DNA of 64,000 nucleotides from NCBI GenBank assembly GCA_033283325.1, contig JAWMQO010000001.1, positions 1,827,620 to 1,891,619 on the forward strand, given 5' to 3'. The DNA comes from Mangrovimicrobium sp033283325. GTDB taxonomy: Bacteria > Pseudomonadota > Gammaproteobacteria > Pseudomonadales > Halieaceae. The first letter of the stretch is position 1. Every line of letters begins with the position of its first letter. Under the pieces are notes generated by a model. It saw only the letters and a program-made list of their open reading frames with translations, searched no databases and was not told where the DNA came from. Made by a program: the position numbers and the translations under genes. Below are positions 1-7,881 of the stretch, piece by piece.

Positions 1-426
1 ACAGCTCAGGAGATGGCCGCGGTCCTTCTCCCAGACGTCCCACAGCGCGGCGGCGGCAAACGCTCCCTCCTCGGGCTCCACCAGCCAGGGTAGCTTGCCG
101 GCGCCCTCGACCCGCCACTCGATGAAACTGCTCATCGGCACGATACCGCGCTGGCGGCGGAAGGGACCGCGAAAGGCGCGACTGGTCGCGAGGGTTTCCG
201 CCCGGGCGTTGAACATGCTGTATTTTTGATCCACCGCCGGCGCCCAGGAGGGGGTCAACCACCAGCGCGCCTGCTCGAGACGCGCGCCGCCGGCGTCCCG
301 GCAAAGCAGGGGCACGGCTTCGGTGGGTGCGATGTTCACCCGGGTTGGCAAGTCGATATCGATACCGAGGTCGCGCAGCAACTGCTGCAGGCCCGGGTTG
401 TCGATGACATTGAAACGTCCACACAT
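1..426 (-). CDS. SRAP/YedK (HMCES) family protein, 3' end beyond window
   Basis: The frame is open from the ATG at 426 to the window edge, giving 142 residues of the N-terminal part. It starts MCGRF, and the Cys left at position 2 after Met removal is the residue that crosslinks to abasic sites in SRAP proteins. Other family landmarks are FNARAET (N73, R75, E77) and SSFIEW (E103). The family (human HMCES, E. coli YedK) shields abasic sites in single-stranded DNA by a covalent thiazolidine link. It lies 51 bases downstream of the cytochrome gene on the same strand, but no functional link is evident. Family call is firm; the C-terminus with its catalytic His is not visible. Confidence 0.93.
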   Translation of the reverse strand, partial: MCGRFNVIDNPGLQQLLRDLGIDIDLPTRVNIAPTEAVPLLCRDAGGARLEQARWWLTPSWAPAVDQKYSMFNARAETLATSRAFRGPFRRQRGIVPMSSFIEWRVEGAGKLPWLVEPEEGAFAAAALWDVWEKDRGHLLSC

Positions 427-477
427 GTGGAGACTTTGCCCCAGGCGGGCGGGGGCGGCAAGCGCCCGGCGTGCCTG

Positions 478-894
478 CTACTGCGCTTCGAGGGCGGTAA
501 CTCGCATCAGGTAGGCGATCAGGTCGGCGCGTTCCTGCGGATCAGCGATGCCCGGGCTGAGCATGGTGGAGTCGGGGTACAGGCGCATGGGGGATTCCAG
601 CCAGGCGAACATCAGCTTGGGCGTCCAGACGAAGGTCGCCCCGCGAAAACGCCTGGAATAGCCGTCGAAATCGGCCTGGGTACCCACCACCCGACCGAAT
701 ATGCCCTGCAGGTTCGGTCCCACCCGGTGCCCCTCGCCCTTGCCGGCGGTGTGACACAGGCGGCACTCGCCAAACAGCACCCGCCCGCGATCGAGATCGG
801 CCAATTGCATCCGGTTTTCCACCTCGTCAGCGACAGCGGCCTGCTGCAGGAAAAGCAGGATCAGGAAGGCGCGGGCTGGCAGCCGGGACATCAT
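478..894 (-). CDS. Exported single-haem cytochrome c
   Basis: A 138-residue protein with an N-terminal signal peptide (hydrophobic stretch about 9-22, cleavage near AVA-D) and one CxxCH haem site, CRLCH at 44-48. The conserved Gly-Pro-Asn-Leu segment follows at about 59-62, and M111 is the likely distal haem ligand. This is a class I cytochrome c, expected in the periplasm. Its ATG overlaps the stop of the upstream flavoprotein gene in an ATGATG arrangement, so the two are translationally coupled. The obvious inference is that it takes electrons from that flavoprotein. Partner and substrate are not known from sequence. Confidence 0.9.
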   Translation of the reverse strand: MMSRLPARAFLILLFLQQAAVADEVENRMQLADLDRGRVLFGECRLCHTAGKGEGHRVGPNLQGIFGRVVGTQADFDGYSRRFRGATFVWTPKLMFAWLESPMRLYPDSTMLSPGIADPQERADLIAYLMRVTALEAQ

Positions 895-2342
895 CCGCGA
901 CCCGCCGCGCTGCGCCCGGCCCGGCGACCGAAGAAAGTCGCGTCGCCCAGGCTGAGGCCTTCCGTCAACAGGGGCGCCGCCGGCAGACTCGCTGCGGTAC
1001 GTCCCGCCGCGAACAGGCCGGCGATGGGCTCGCCGAAACCGTCGAGCACCGCGCCGCCGAGGTCGGTGGCCAGCCCCCCAAGGGTATAGGCGGGAAAGAC
1101 CGCGCGGGGACCGCTCACCAGCCAGGCGCGATAGGGCGGGCCCTGAAAAGGGCGCAGGTAAGCCCGGGTCTTGTTGAACTGGGGGTCCTCGCCGCGCGCA
1201 GCATAGCGGTTGTAGTAGGCGACGGTCTGCTGCAGCGCCCCCCGCGGCATGCCCAGTTCATCGGAGAGCTGGCCGATACTCACCGCTTCCGCCACCCTGG
1301 GGAAATCCTGCTGCGCTGCCGGCGGGTGGGCCTGGGCATCGGTAATCAGCCAGGCGGCGCCGCGCTGTTCGTAGGTCACCGCGTGCCCGAGGGCACCTGC
1401 GTAGGCATCCTCGGCGATAAACCGCTGCCCCGCGGCGTTAACCAGCAGGCCCGAGGGCGCGGGGGCCAACGCGGCGAGGTCGAGGCCGGCATAACCCTCG
1501 GCCATGCGCAGGGTCGCAGCGCCCGCGGAGATACCCAGTCGAATCCCCTGGCCGAGATCGTGGGCCGCCCCCCAGGGCGTGGCACAGGCAGCCAGTTGCG
1601 GGGCGAACATCCCGACCATCTCCCGCTGGCGGATGAAACCACCGCAGGCAAGCACCAGGCCGCGGCGCGCCCGCACGTGACTGCGCGCGCCACCCGCATT
1701 CATCGCAAGACCGAGGATGCGGCCGTCGCCCTGCGCGACCAGGCGCTGCGCGCTGGCACCGGTAATCAACTGCACACCGCGGTCCCGGGCCCGGGCGAGC
1801 AGGCTGTTCATCAGGACCTGGCCGGCGAGCCCTTCGGGAGCCTCGGGACGGTGACAACGCGCCACCGCGGGCTCTAGGGGATCGACAAGCAGGGTTTCAC
1901 CGGCCAGCGGCTGGTCGGGAAAAGGGACGCCCAGCGCCTTGAGCCAGACCAGGTGCTCCACGCTGCCGTCGCAGTAGGCCCGCGCCCGATCCAGCGGCAG
2001 GCCGGGAGGACCGGCGGAACTCAGCGCCTTCAACATCGCGGCGGGGCTGTCATGTACGCCCAGGGCGCGCTGCACATAGGTACCGCCACCGGCGTAGATT
2101 ACCCCCCCGGAAATAGCCGAGGTTCCACCGGCGCGTGGCAGGGATTCGAGGACGATGACCGAGGCCCCCGCGGCCCGCGCCTCGATCGCGGCGCAGATGC
2201 CCGCGGCGCCCGCGCCGACCACCACGACGTCCGCCTCCAGGTCCCAGGCGACCACAGCGGAGCTTGAGAGCAGCGGTGCGGCGAGCGCTGGCGCAGCGGC
2301 CAGGGTCGCGCCTGCACTTGCTATGAATTGTCGACGTCGCAT
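891..2342 (-). CDS. Predicted Tat-exported FAD-dependent oxidoreductase (fumarate reductase/ketosteroid dehydrogenase superfamily)
   Basis: 483 residues. The N-terminus RRRQFIASAG followed by an Ala-rich stretch resembles a twin-arginine signal, as expected for a protein exported with its flavin. The FAD dinucleotide fold is VVVGAGAAG at about 41-49, with an E at the end of the second strand (VLES). A typical C-terminal FAD segment (GLFAAGRTAASLP) is present. The active-site His and Arg of soluble fumarate reductases (in HTMGG and ANRLGG contexts) are not there: the matching segments read YTLGGL and LLTEGLSLGDA. It is therefore probably a dehydrogenase on another substrate. It is coupled to the cytochrome c gene, giving a two-gene periplasmic redox unit. 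Substrate unknown. Confidence 0.8.
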   Translation of the reverse strand: MRRRQFIASAGATLAAAPALAAPLLSSSAVVAWDLEADVVVVGAGAAGICAAIEARAAGASVIVLESLPRAGGTSAISGGVIYAGGGTYVQRALGVHDSPAAMLKALSSAGPPGLPLDRARAYCDGSVEHLVWLKALGVPFPDQPLAGETLLVDPLEPAVARCHRPEAPEGLAGQVLMNSLLARARDRGVQLITGASAQRLVAQGDGRILGLAMNAGGARSHVRARRGLVLACGGFIRQREMVGMFAPQLAACATPWGAAHDLGQGIRLGISAGAATLRMAEGYAGLDLAALAPAPSGLLVNAAGQRFIAEDAYAGALGHAVTYEQRGAAWLITDAQAHPPAAQQDFPRVAEAVSIGQLSDELGMPRGALQQTVAYYNRYAARGEDPQFNKTRAYLRPFQGPPYRAWLVSGPRAVFPAYTLGGLATDLGGAVLDGFGEPIAGLFAAGRTAASLPAAPLLTEGLSLGDATFFGRRAGRSAAGRG

Positions 2343-2482
2343 TTGTTCAACAGGCGGGATGCCGGATCACTACCGAGCCCCAGGTTCTTTTGGTCAGATG
2401 CAGCAGATTGTACTCACATCCGCCGCCGCGGCGACGAAAATGCTGTCAAAAAAGCCATTTTCCAAGGGATTGGGGCCCTACA

Positions 2483-2510
2483 TTGAATTGGCGATGGGCT
2501 GATCTATACT
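2483..2510 (+). promoter_or_regulatory. Sigma70-type promoter for the MscS-like gene
   Basis: TTGAAT at 2483-2488 and TATACT at 2505-2510 are separated by 16 bases, close to the sigma70 consensus. The start codon follows 52 bases downstream of the -10 box. It is read by eye only. Confidence 0.6.
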
Positions 2511-2562
2511 CAGACCTGAATCGCCCGATTCAACCACCTTCATCAATCCGGGGAACAATTTT

Positions 2563-3369
2563 ATGGAAGCCAGCAGCCTGTGGAGCGCAATGATCCTGCC
2601 GTGGATCATCCGCATCGTGATCGCGGTAGCGATCTTCTACGTCGGTCGCATCGTGGTAAAAATGCTTGTCGACTTTGTCGAGAAGATGATGCGGGCACGG
2701 GAGATGGACGAGATTCTCGTCAAGTTCCTGTGCTCGATCCTGCGCTGGGTCCTGCTGCTGTTCGTCGTCATCGCGGCGCTCAGCCAACTCGGCATCGACA
2801 CCACCTCACTGATCGCCCTGCTCGGCGCCGCCGGCCTGGCCATCGGTCTCTCGCTACAGACCTCCCTGGGGAATTTCGCCGCCGGGGTCATGCTGATCAT
2901 TTTCCGCCCCTTCACCAAGGGTGATTTCGTCGAAGCGGGCGGCGCCATGGGCGTGGTGGACAAGATCAGCATCTTCACCACCACCCTGACCACCCCGGAC
3001 AACCGGGAGGTGATCGTCCCCAACGGCGCCATCCTCGGCGGCAACATCACCAACTTCTCCGCCCGCGACACCCGCCGGGTGGACATGGTGTTCGGCATTT
3101 CCTACGACGATGACATCCGCAAGGCCAAGTCCCTGCTGGAGGAGATCGTAGCCGCTGACGAGCGCATACTCGCCGAGCCGGCCCCCGTCGTCGCCCTCAG
3201 CGAACTGGCGGACTCCAGCGTCAATTTCATCGTCCGTCCCTGGGTCAAGTCCTCGGACTACTGGGCGGTACTCTGGGACACCACCGCGGCGGTCAAGCTG
3301 AAGTTCGACGAGGCCGATATCACCATCCCCTACCCGCAGATGGACGTGCACATGGACAAGGAGGACTGA
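2563..3369 (+). CDS. Small-conductance mechanosensitive channel, MscS family
   Basis: 268 residues, close to the usual short MscS length (about 286). TM segments lie at about 10-30 and 60-80. The pore helix TM3 has the Gly/Ala pattern GAAGLAIGLSLQTSLGNFAAG (about 87-107). The cytoplasmic beta domain begins with FRPFTKGDFVEAGG and contains the PNGAILGGNITNFS signature (about 149-162). MscS channels sit in the inner membrane and release solutes on osmotic downshock. The start is preceded by GGGGAA 7-8 bases upstream. It is apparently a single-gene unit. Confidence 0.95.
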   Translation: MEASSLWSAMILPWIIRIVIAVAIFYVGRIVVKMLVDFVEKMMRAREMDEILVKFLCSILRWVLLLFVVIAALSQLGIDTTSLIALLGAAGLAIGLSLQTSLGNFAAGVMLIIFRPFTKGDFVEAGGAMGVVDKISIFTTTLTTPDNREVIVPNGAILGGNITNFSARDTRRVDMVFGISYDDDIRKAKSLLEEIVAADERILAEPAPVVALSELADSSVNFIVRPWVKSSDYWAVLWDTTAAVKLKFDEADITIPYPQMDVHMDKED

Positions 3370-3447
3370 GCCCCTCGCGGGGGCCTTCCCGGGCCTCCGC
3401 GACTTCTGCATTTTTTGGTGATATGACAAGAAGTTAAGCAGCTGCGC

Positions 3448-3472
3448 GGTCACGATATGTTATAAAGTGACC
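3448..3472 (+). promoter_or_regulatory. Inverted repeat around a TATAAA box upstream of the efflux operon
   Basis: GGTCAC (3448-3453) and GTGACC (3467-3472) form a perfect 6-base inverted repeat, with TATAAA (3461-3466) inside the spacer. The site ends 22 bases before the GTG start of the adaptor gene. Arms flanking a -10-like box suggest a repressor operator. No regulator gene is adjacent, so any regulator would act in trans. Confidence 0.4.
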
Positions 3473-3494
3473 TCCAGAACTGCCAGGAACACCC

Positions 3495-4736
3495 GTGGTA
3501 CCCCTACGCCGCCAGATTACCATCTCCCTGCTGCTCCTTTCAGGCGCCCTCGCCGTGGCGTTACTGTTGTTTTTCAGCCGCCCAGCCGCCGAAATCGAGG
3601 AGCCGGAAGCACGCCCGGTGAGCGTGGATGTCGCCCTCGCCGTCAGCGAGGATATCCAGCCACGGATCCAGGCCCAGGGCACCGTGCAGGCCCTGCGTGA
3701 AACCACCATCATGGCCGAGGTACCCGGGCGCATCATCGAGACCAGCGACAAGTTCCTCTCCGGGGGCTTCGTCCTCGCCGGTGAAGTCCTGGTGCGCATC
3801 GATCCCCGCGACTACCAGACCGACCTGCTGCGCGCGGAAGCGGCGCTGGAAACCGCGGAAAGCGCTCTGGCACAGGAAGTCGGCCGCGCCGAAGTCGCCC
3901 AGCGGGAGTGGGAAAAACTGCCCGCCAACAGCCAGCGCACCCAGCAGGCCAGGGACCTCTACCTGCGCAAGCCCCAGCTGGAACAGGCCCAGGCGCAGCA
4001 GCGCGCCGCTACCGCCGATCTCAACACCGCCCGCGACCGCCTGGAACGCACCCTGATTCGCGCGCCCTACAACGCGATCATCCGCAGCAAACAGGCGGAG
4101 TTGGGGCAGTACGTGGTCAGCGGCAGCCAGATAGCCGACGTGGTCTCGGTGGATGTCGCCGAAGTACGTCTGGCGATCCCCCAGACCCGCCTGCCCTTCC
4201 TCGACTTGCCCGACATTACCGGCAGCGGGGGCAGCGAGATACCCGTGGACCTGTACACCGCGGTAAACGGCGAGCTGCGCCAGTGGCAGGCCTCCCTGCA
4301 CCGCACCGAAGCGGTCTTCGACGAGCGCTCCCGCGTACTCTACGCGGTCGCCAGGGTGGATGACCCCTACGCCCTGGAGCGGCCCGGGGACGAACCGCTG
4401 CGACTGGGCAGCTTCGTCAATGCGAGCATCCAGGGCAGCCTGATCAAGGACGTCATCGCCCTGCCCCGCTATGTCCTGCGGGCGGGAAACCGGGTCTGGA
4501 TCGTGGATAAGGACAACATACTGCGCAATCGCGACGTCGGCATACTCAGCACCGGCGGCGACCAGGTGCTGGTGAAAAGCGGTCTGAAGCCGGGAGAGCG
4601 CGTGTCCCTCACCGTCCTCGACGATTCCCTGGAGGGAAGCCGGGTCGCGATCAATTCATCGGTAGCCACTGACAAGCTGCACCGGGGTGAAAGCGACGAC
4701 CTGCCCTCCGAGGCAACCGCTTCGGTGGACCCATGA
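3495..4736 (+). CDS. RND efflux periplasmic adaptor (membrane fusion protein)
   Basis: 413 residues starting at GTG. One N-terminal anchor lies at about 8-27. A split lipoyl/barrel-sandwich domain follows (about 50-105 and 185-215), separated by an alpha-helical hairpin rich in Ala/Glu/Gln (about 108-185). A beta-barrel domain (LRLGSFVNASI near 300) and a membrane-proximal domain (ALPRYVLRAGNRVWIVDKDN) complete the layout. These adaptors bridge an inner-membrane RND pump and an outer-membrane channel. The stop overlaps the pump start by four bases (ATGA). No outer-membrane factor gene is nearby, so a TolC-like protein encoded elsewhere is presumably used. Substrate unknown. Confidence 0.92.
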   Translation: MVPLRRQITISLLLLSGALAVALLLFFSRPAAEIEEPEARPVSVDVALAVSEDIQPRIQAQGTVQALRETTIMAEVPGRIIETSDKFLSGGFVLAGEVLVRIDPRDYQTDLLRAEAALETAESALAQEVGRAEVAQREWEKLPANSQRTQQARDLYLRKPQLEQAQAQQRAATADLNTARDRLERTLIRAPYNAIIRSKQAELGQYVVSGSQIADVVSVDVAEVRLAIPQTRLPFLDLPDITGSGGSEIPVDLYTAVNGELRQWQASLHRTEAVFDERSRVLYAVARVDDPYALERPGDEPLRLGSFVNASIQGSLIKDVIALPRYVLRAGNRVWIVDKDNILRNRDVGILSTGGDQVLVKSGLKPGERVSLTVLDDSLEGSRVAINSSVATDKLHRGESDDLPSEATASVDP

Positions 4737-7700
4737 GTCGTCCAACTCCCAGCGGGGTCATCGCCTGGTTCGCCCGCAATCCGGTAGCGGCCAACCTGCT
4801 GATGCTGATCATCATCGCCGTCGGCGCTGGCAGTGCTTTCACCATCCAGCGCGCCATGATGCCGGCCTTCCACTTCGAGATCATCTGGATCTCGGTACCC
4901 TACCCGGGCGCAGCGCCGGAAGAAGTCGAGCGCGGCGTGGTGGAGAAAATCGAGGAAGCCATCAACGATGTCGAGGGCATCGAAAGGGTGGAATCGGACG
5001 CCCTGGAGTCGGTCGCGCGGATCATGATCGAGCCCCTCGACGGCATCTCCATCGACAAGCTCTACGACGACGTGCAAAACCGCATAGACGGCATCACCAC
5101 ATTCCCGGAGGGTGCGGAGGAACCGATCATCACCCAGCCGGAAGTGATGTTCCCGGTGCTCAACCTGCAGGTCTCGGGCAACCTCGACCCGCGCAGCATG
5201 AAGTCCCTCGCCGAGAACATCCGCCGGGAGCTGCTGACCTTGCCCGAGGTTTCCGGTATCGAAATGACCGGGGATCGGGATTACGAGATCGCCGTGGAAA
5301 TTTCCGAGCAACTCCTGCGCGAGTACCACCTCAGCCTGCAGGACGTCGCCAACACCATCGCCGCTTCCTCGCTGGACCTCCCCGCCGGTTCGGTGAAAAC
5401 CCGCAACGGCGAAATCATGTTGCGCACCGTCGGCCAGGCCTACGACCAGCACGCCTTCGAACAGATCGTGCTGAAGACCTGGCCCGACGGCAGCCGGCTC
5501 CTGCTCGGCGATATCGCAACGGTGAAGGACGACTTCGTCGAGGAACGCGGTTTTTCCGAGTTCGACGGGCGTCCCTCCCTCGGCCTGCAGATCTACAGCT
5601 TCGGCGAACAGGACATCATCGAGACCGCCGACGTGGTTCACGCCTATATCGAGAAAAAGCGCGCCGAGTTGCCAGAGGGTGCCGTGCTGGACTACTGGGC
5701 CGATACGACCTACTACCTGGAGCAGCGCCTGAACATGATGGTGAAGAATCTCACCATCGGCGCGCTGCTGGTATTCATCACCCTGGCGCTGTTCCTGGAG
5801 ATCAAGCTGGCCTTCTGGGTGATGCTGGGGATCCCGATCTGCTTCCTCGGCGCGATGGCGATAATCAACACGCCCTATATTCACGCCAGCCTCAACATGT
5901 TCAGCATCTTCGGCTTCATCCTGGTACTGGGGATCGTGGTCGACGACGCGATTATCATCGGCGAGGCGGTATACAGTGAAACCGAGGCCGGCGGACACAG
6001 CGTCGACAACGTCATCCACGGCGCGTACCGGGTGGCAACCCCCGCCACTTTCGGCGTGCTTACCACTATCGTGGCCTTCGCCCCGACGCTGTTCGTACAG
6101 GGTGTTTTCGCGCCGATGCCGGCCGCGGTGGGCTGGGTCGTCATCCTGTGCCTGGTGTTCTCGCTGGTTGAGTCGAAGTGGATCCTGCCCGCCCACCTCG
6201 CCCACAGCCGCCCTACCCGGAACCCGCTGCTGCGCCGGATCAACGGGATGCAGCAGGGCATCAACCAGCGCCTGCGCAACTTCGTCGACGGCCGCTACCG
6301 GCGCGCGGTAGAGCGCTGTGTCGCCAACCGCTATCTCACCCTGGGCGGGTTTCTCGCCCTGCTGATCCTCTGCGTCGGCCTGGTCAGCGGCGGCGTCGTC
6401 AGGACCATCATTTCCCCCCACGTATCCGGCGAGTACCTCTCGGTGGAGTTGCGCATGTCCGAGGGCAGCCCGGAGGAAAGCACCGCCCAGGCCACCCGCG
6501 CGATCATCGCCGGGATGAACCGTATCGACCGGGAGTACCGGCGCGAGAGCGGCAAGGACGAGAGTTTCGTCGCCCACACCACCGCCCATGTCTGGGACCG
6601 CATCAATGGCCGCGTGGATGTGGAGTTGACCAAGCAGGACCACCGGGACATCGGCAACGATGAAATCCAGCGCTTGTGGCGCGAGGCAGTCGGCTCGATC
6701 CACGGTGCCGAGGTTCTCGCCTTCGGTACCTCCGACGGACCGGATTTCGGCCCCAATGTCGCCTTCGACCTGAAGCACCCGAATTTCGAGATGCTGCGTG
6801 CCGCCGCCAACGAACTGGAAGAACACCTGCACCACTACAACGGCCTTTCGGACATTCGCAACGGCAGCAGCGACAGCCGCGACGAGATTCACTTCGAGTT
6901 ACTGCCCGAGGGCGAGGCTTTGGGGATTACCCGGCGCGCCCTCGGCTCGCAGATCCGCAACGCCTTCTACGGCGCCGAGGCACAGCGTATCCAGCGCGGC
7001 GTGGACGAGATAAAGGTGATGGTGCGCTACCCGAGGGAAGACCGCGAGACCGTGGAAAGCCTCGAACACATGTTCGTACGCACCCCCGACGGCACCGAAG
7101 TCCCGCTGGCGACCGTTGCGAGAGTCGAGGTGAAACCCGGCCTGCTCAAGTCAACCCACATCGACTTCCAGCGTGCGGCCGAAGTAACCGCCGTCGCCGA
7201 TGTCGATATCGTGGAACCCTCCAGGGTCATCGCCGACCTGCAGGAAAATTACTTCCCGGAACTGCAGCGCAAGTACCCCGGCCTCAAATGGGATCGCGCC
7301 GGACTGGCCGGCGAGGAAGCGATGGTGGTGGTCAGCCTCGGCATCGGTTTCGCCCTCGCCCTCTTCGGCATCTATGCCCTGCTAGCCATTCCGACCGCCT
7401 CCTACCTGCAGCCGCTGATCATCATGGGCGTGATTCCCTTCGGTGTCATCGGCGCAGTCATCGGACACTGGCTGCTGGGCTTCCCGGTCAGCATGATGTC
7501 GGCGATGGGACTGGTGGCGCTATCCGGCGTGGTGGTGAACGACAGCCTGATCCTGGTGGACTACGTGAACCGGGCCGTCGCCGAGGGCGAGGAAAAAGCC
7601 ATCGCCATCATCGACGCGGCCTGCCGCCGCTTCCGGGCGATCATGCTCACCTCGCTGACCACCTTCCTGGGCCTCGCACCGATGCTGGTGGAGCGCAGTG

Positions 7701-7864
7701 CGCAGGCGGAGGCGATGATACCCATGGCGATCTCCCTGGCCTTCGGCATCGTCTTCGCCACCGTGATCACGCTGCTGCTGGTACCCAGCCTCTACATGAT
7801 CCTCGATGATCTCCACCGGGTAGTGAATCGCGAAAAGCGCGGCGGCGCCGCGCAGGCCTACTGA
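4733..7864 (+). CDS. RND family efflux permease (AcrB/HAE-like)
   Basis: 1043 residues, the usual length for a trimeric AcrB-type pump. It has an N-terminal TM helix, two large periplasmic loops (about 35-335 and 560-865) and two clusters of TM helices. TM4 carries the paired acidic proton-relay residues in LVLGIVVDDAIIIGEAV (about 400-416). The equivalent TM10 segment reads SGVVVNDSLILVDYVNRA and lacks the Lys of E. coli AcrB, as in many environmental HAE-type pumps. It is translationally coupled to the adaptor. Proton-driven export is expected; the substrate cannot be read from sequence. Confidence 0.93.
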   Translation: MSRPTPSGVIAWFARNPVAANLLMLIIIAVGAGSAFTIQRAMMPAFHFEIIWISVPYPGAAPEEVERGVVEKIEEAINDVEGIERVESDALESVARIMIEPLDGISIDKLYDDVQNRIDGITTFPEGAEEPIITQPEVMFPVLNLQVSGNLDPRSMKSLAENIRRELLTLPEVSGIEMTGDRDYEIAVEISEQLLREYHLSLQDVANTIAASSLDLPAGSVKTRNGEIMLRTVGQAYDQHAFEQIVLKTWPDGSRLLLGDIATVKDDFVEERGFSEFDGRPSLGLQIYSFGEQDIIETADVVHAYIEKKRAELPEGAVLDYWADTTYYLEQRLNMMVKNLTIGALLVFITLALFLEIKLAFWVMLGIPICFLGAMAIINTPYIHASLNMFSIFGFILVLGIVVDDAIIIGEAVYSETEAGGHSVDNVIHGAYRVATPATFGVLTTIVAFAPTLFVQGVFAPMPAAVGWVVILCLVFSLVESKWILPAHLAHSRPTRNPLLRRINGMQQGINQRLRNFVDGRYRRAVERCVANRYLTLGGFLALLILCVGLVSGGVVRTIISPHVSGEYLSVELRMSEGSPEESTAQATRAIIAGMNRIDREYRRESGKDESFVAHTTAHVWDRINGRVDVELTKQDHRDIGNDEIQRLWREAVGSIHGAEVLAFGTSDGPDFGPNVAFDLKHPNFEMLRAAANELEEHLHHYNGLSDIRNGSSDSRDEIHFELLPEGEALGITRRALGSQIRNAFYGAEAQRIQRGVDEIKVMVRYPREDRETVESLEHMFVRTPDGTEVPLATVARVEVKPGLLKSTHIDFQRAAEVTAVADVDIVEPSRVIADLQENYFPELQRKYPGLKWDRAGLAGEEAMVVVSLGIGFALALFGIYALLAIPTASYLQPLIIMGVIPFGVIGAVIGHWLLGFPVSMMSAMGLVALSGVVVNDSLILVDYVNRAVAEGEEKAIAIIDAACRRFRAIMLTSLTTFLGLAPMLVERSAQAEAMIPMAISLAFGIVFATVITLLLVPSLYMILDDLHRVVNREKRGGAAQAY

Positions 7865-7881
7865 AGCGCGGGGCCGGCCGA

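Noticed and set aside
891..2342. Flavoprotein as a true fumarate reductase
   Set aside because: The catalytic His and Arg contexts are replaced; only the general FAD fold is supported.
4469..6892. Very long open frame (807 codons) on the minus strand opposite the efflux genes
   Set aside because: It is a mirror of the high-GC RND coding strand, has low-complexity His/Asp/Val-rich sequence, no recognisable domain and crosses two real genes.
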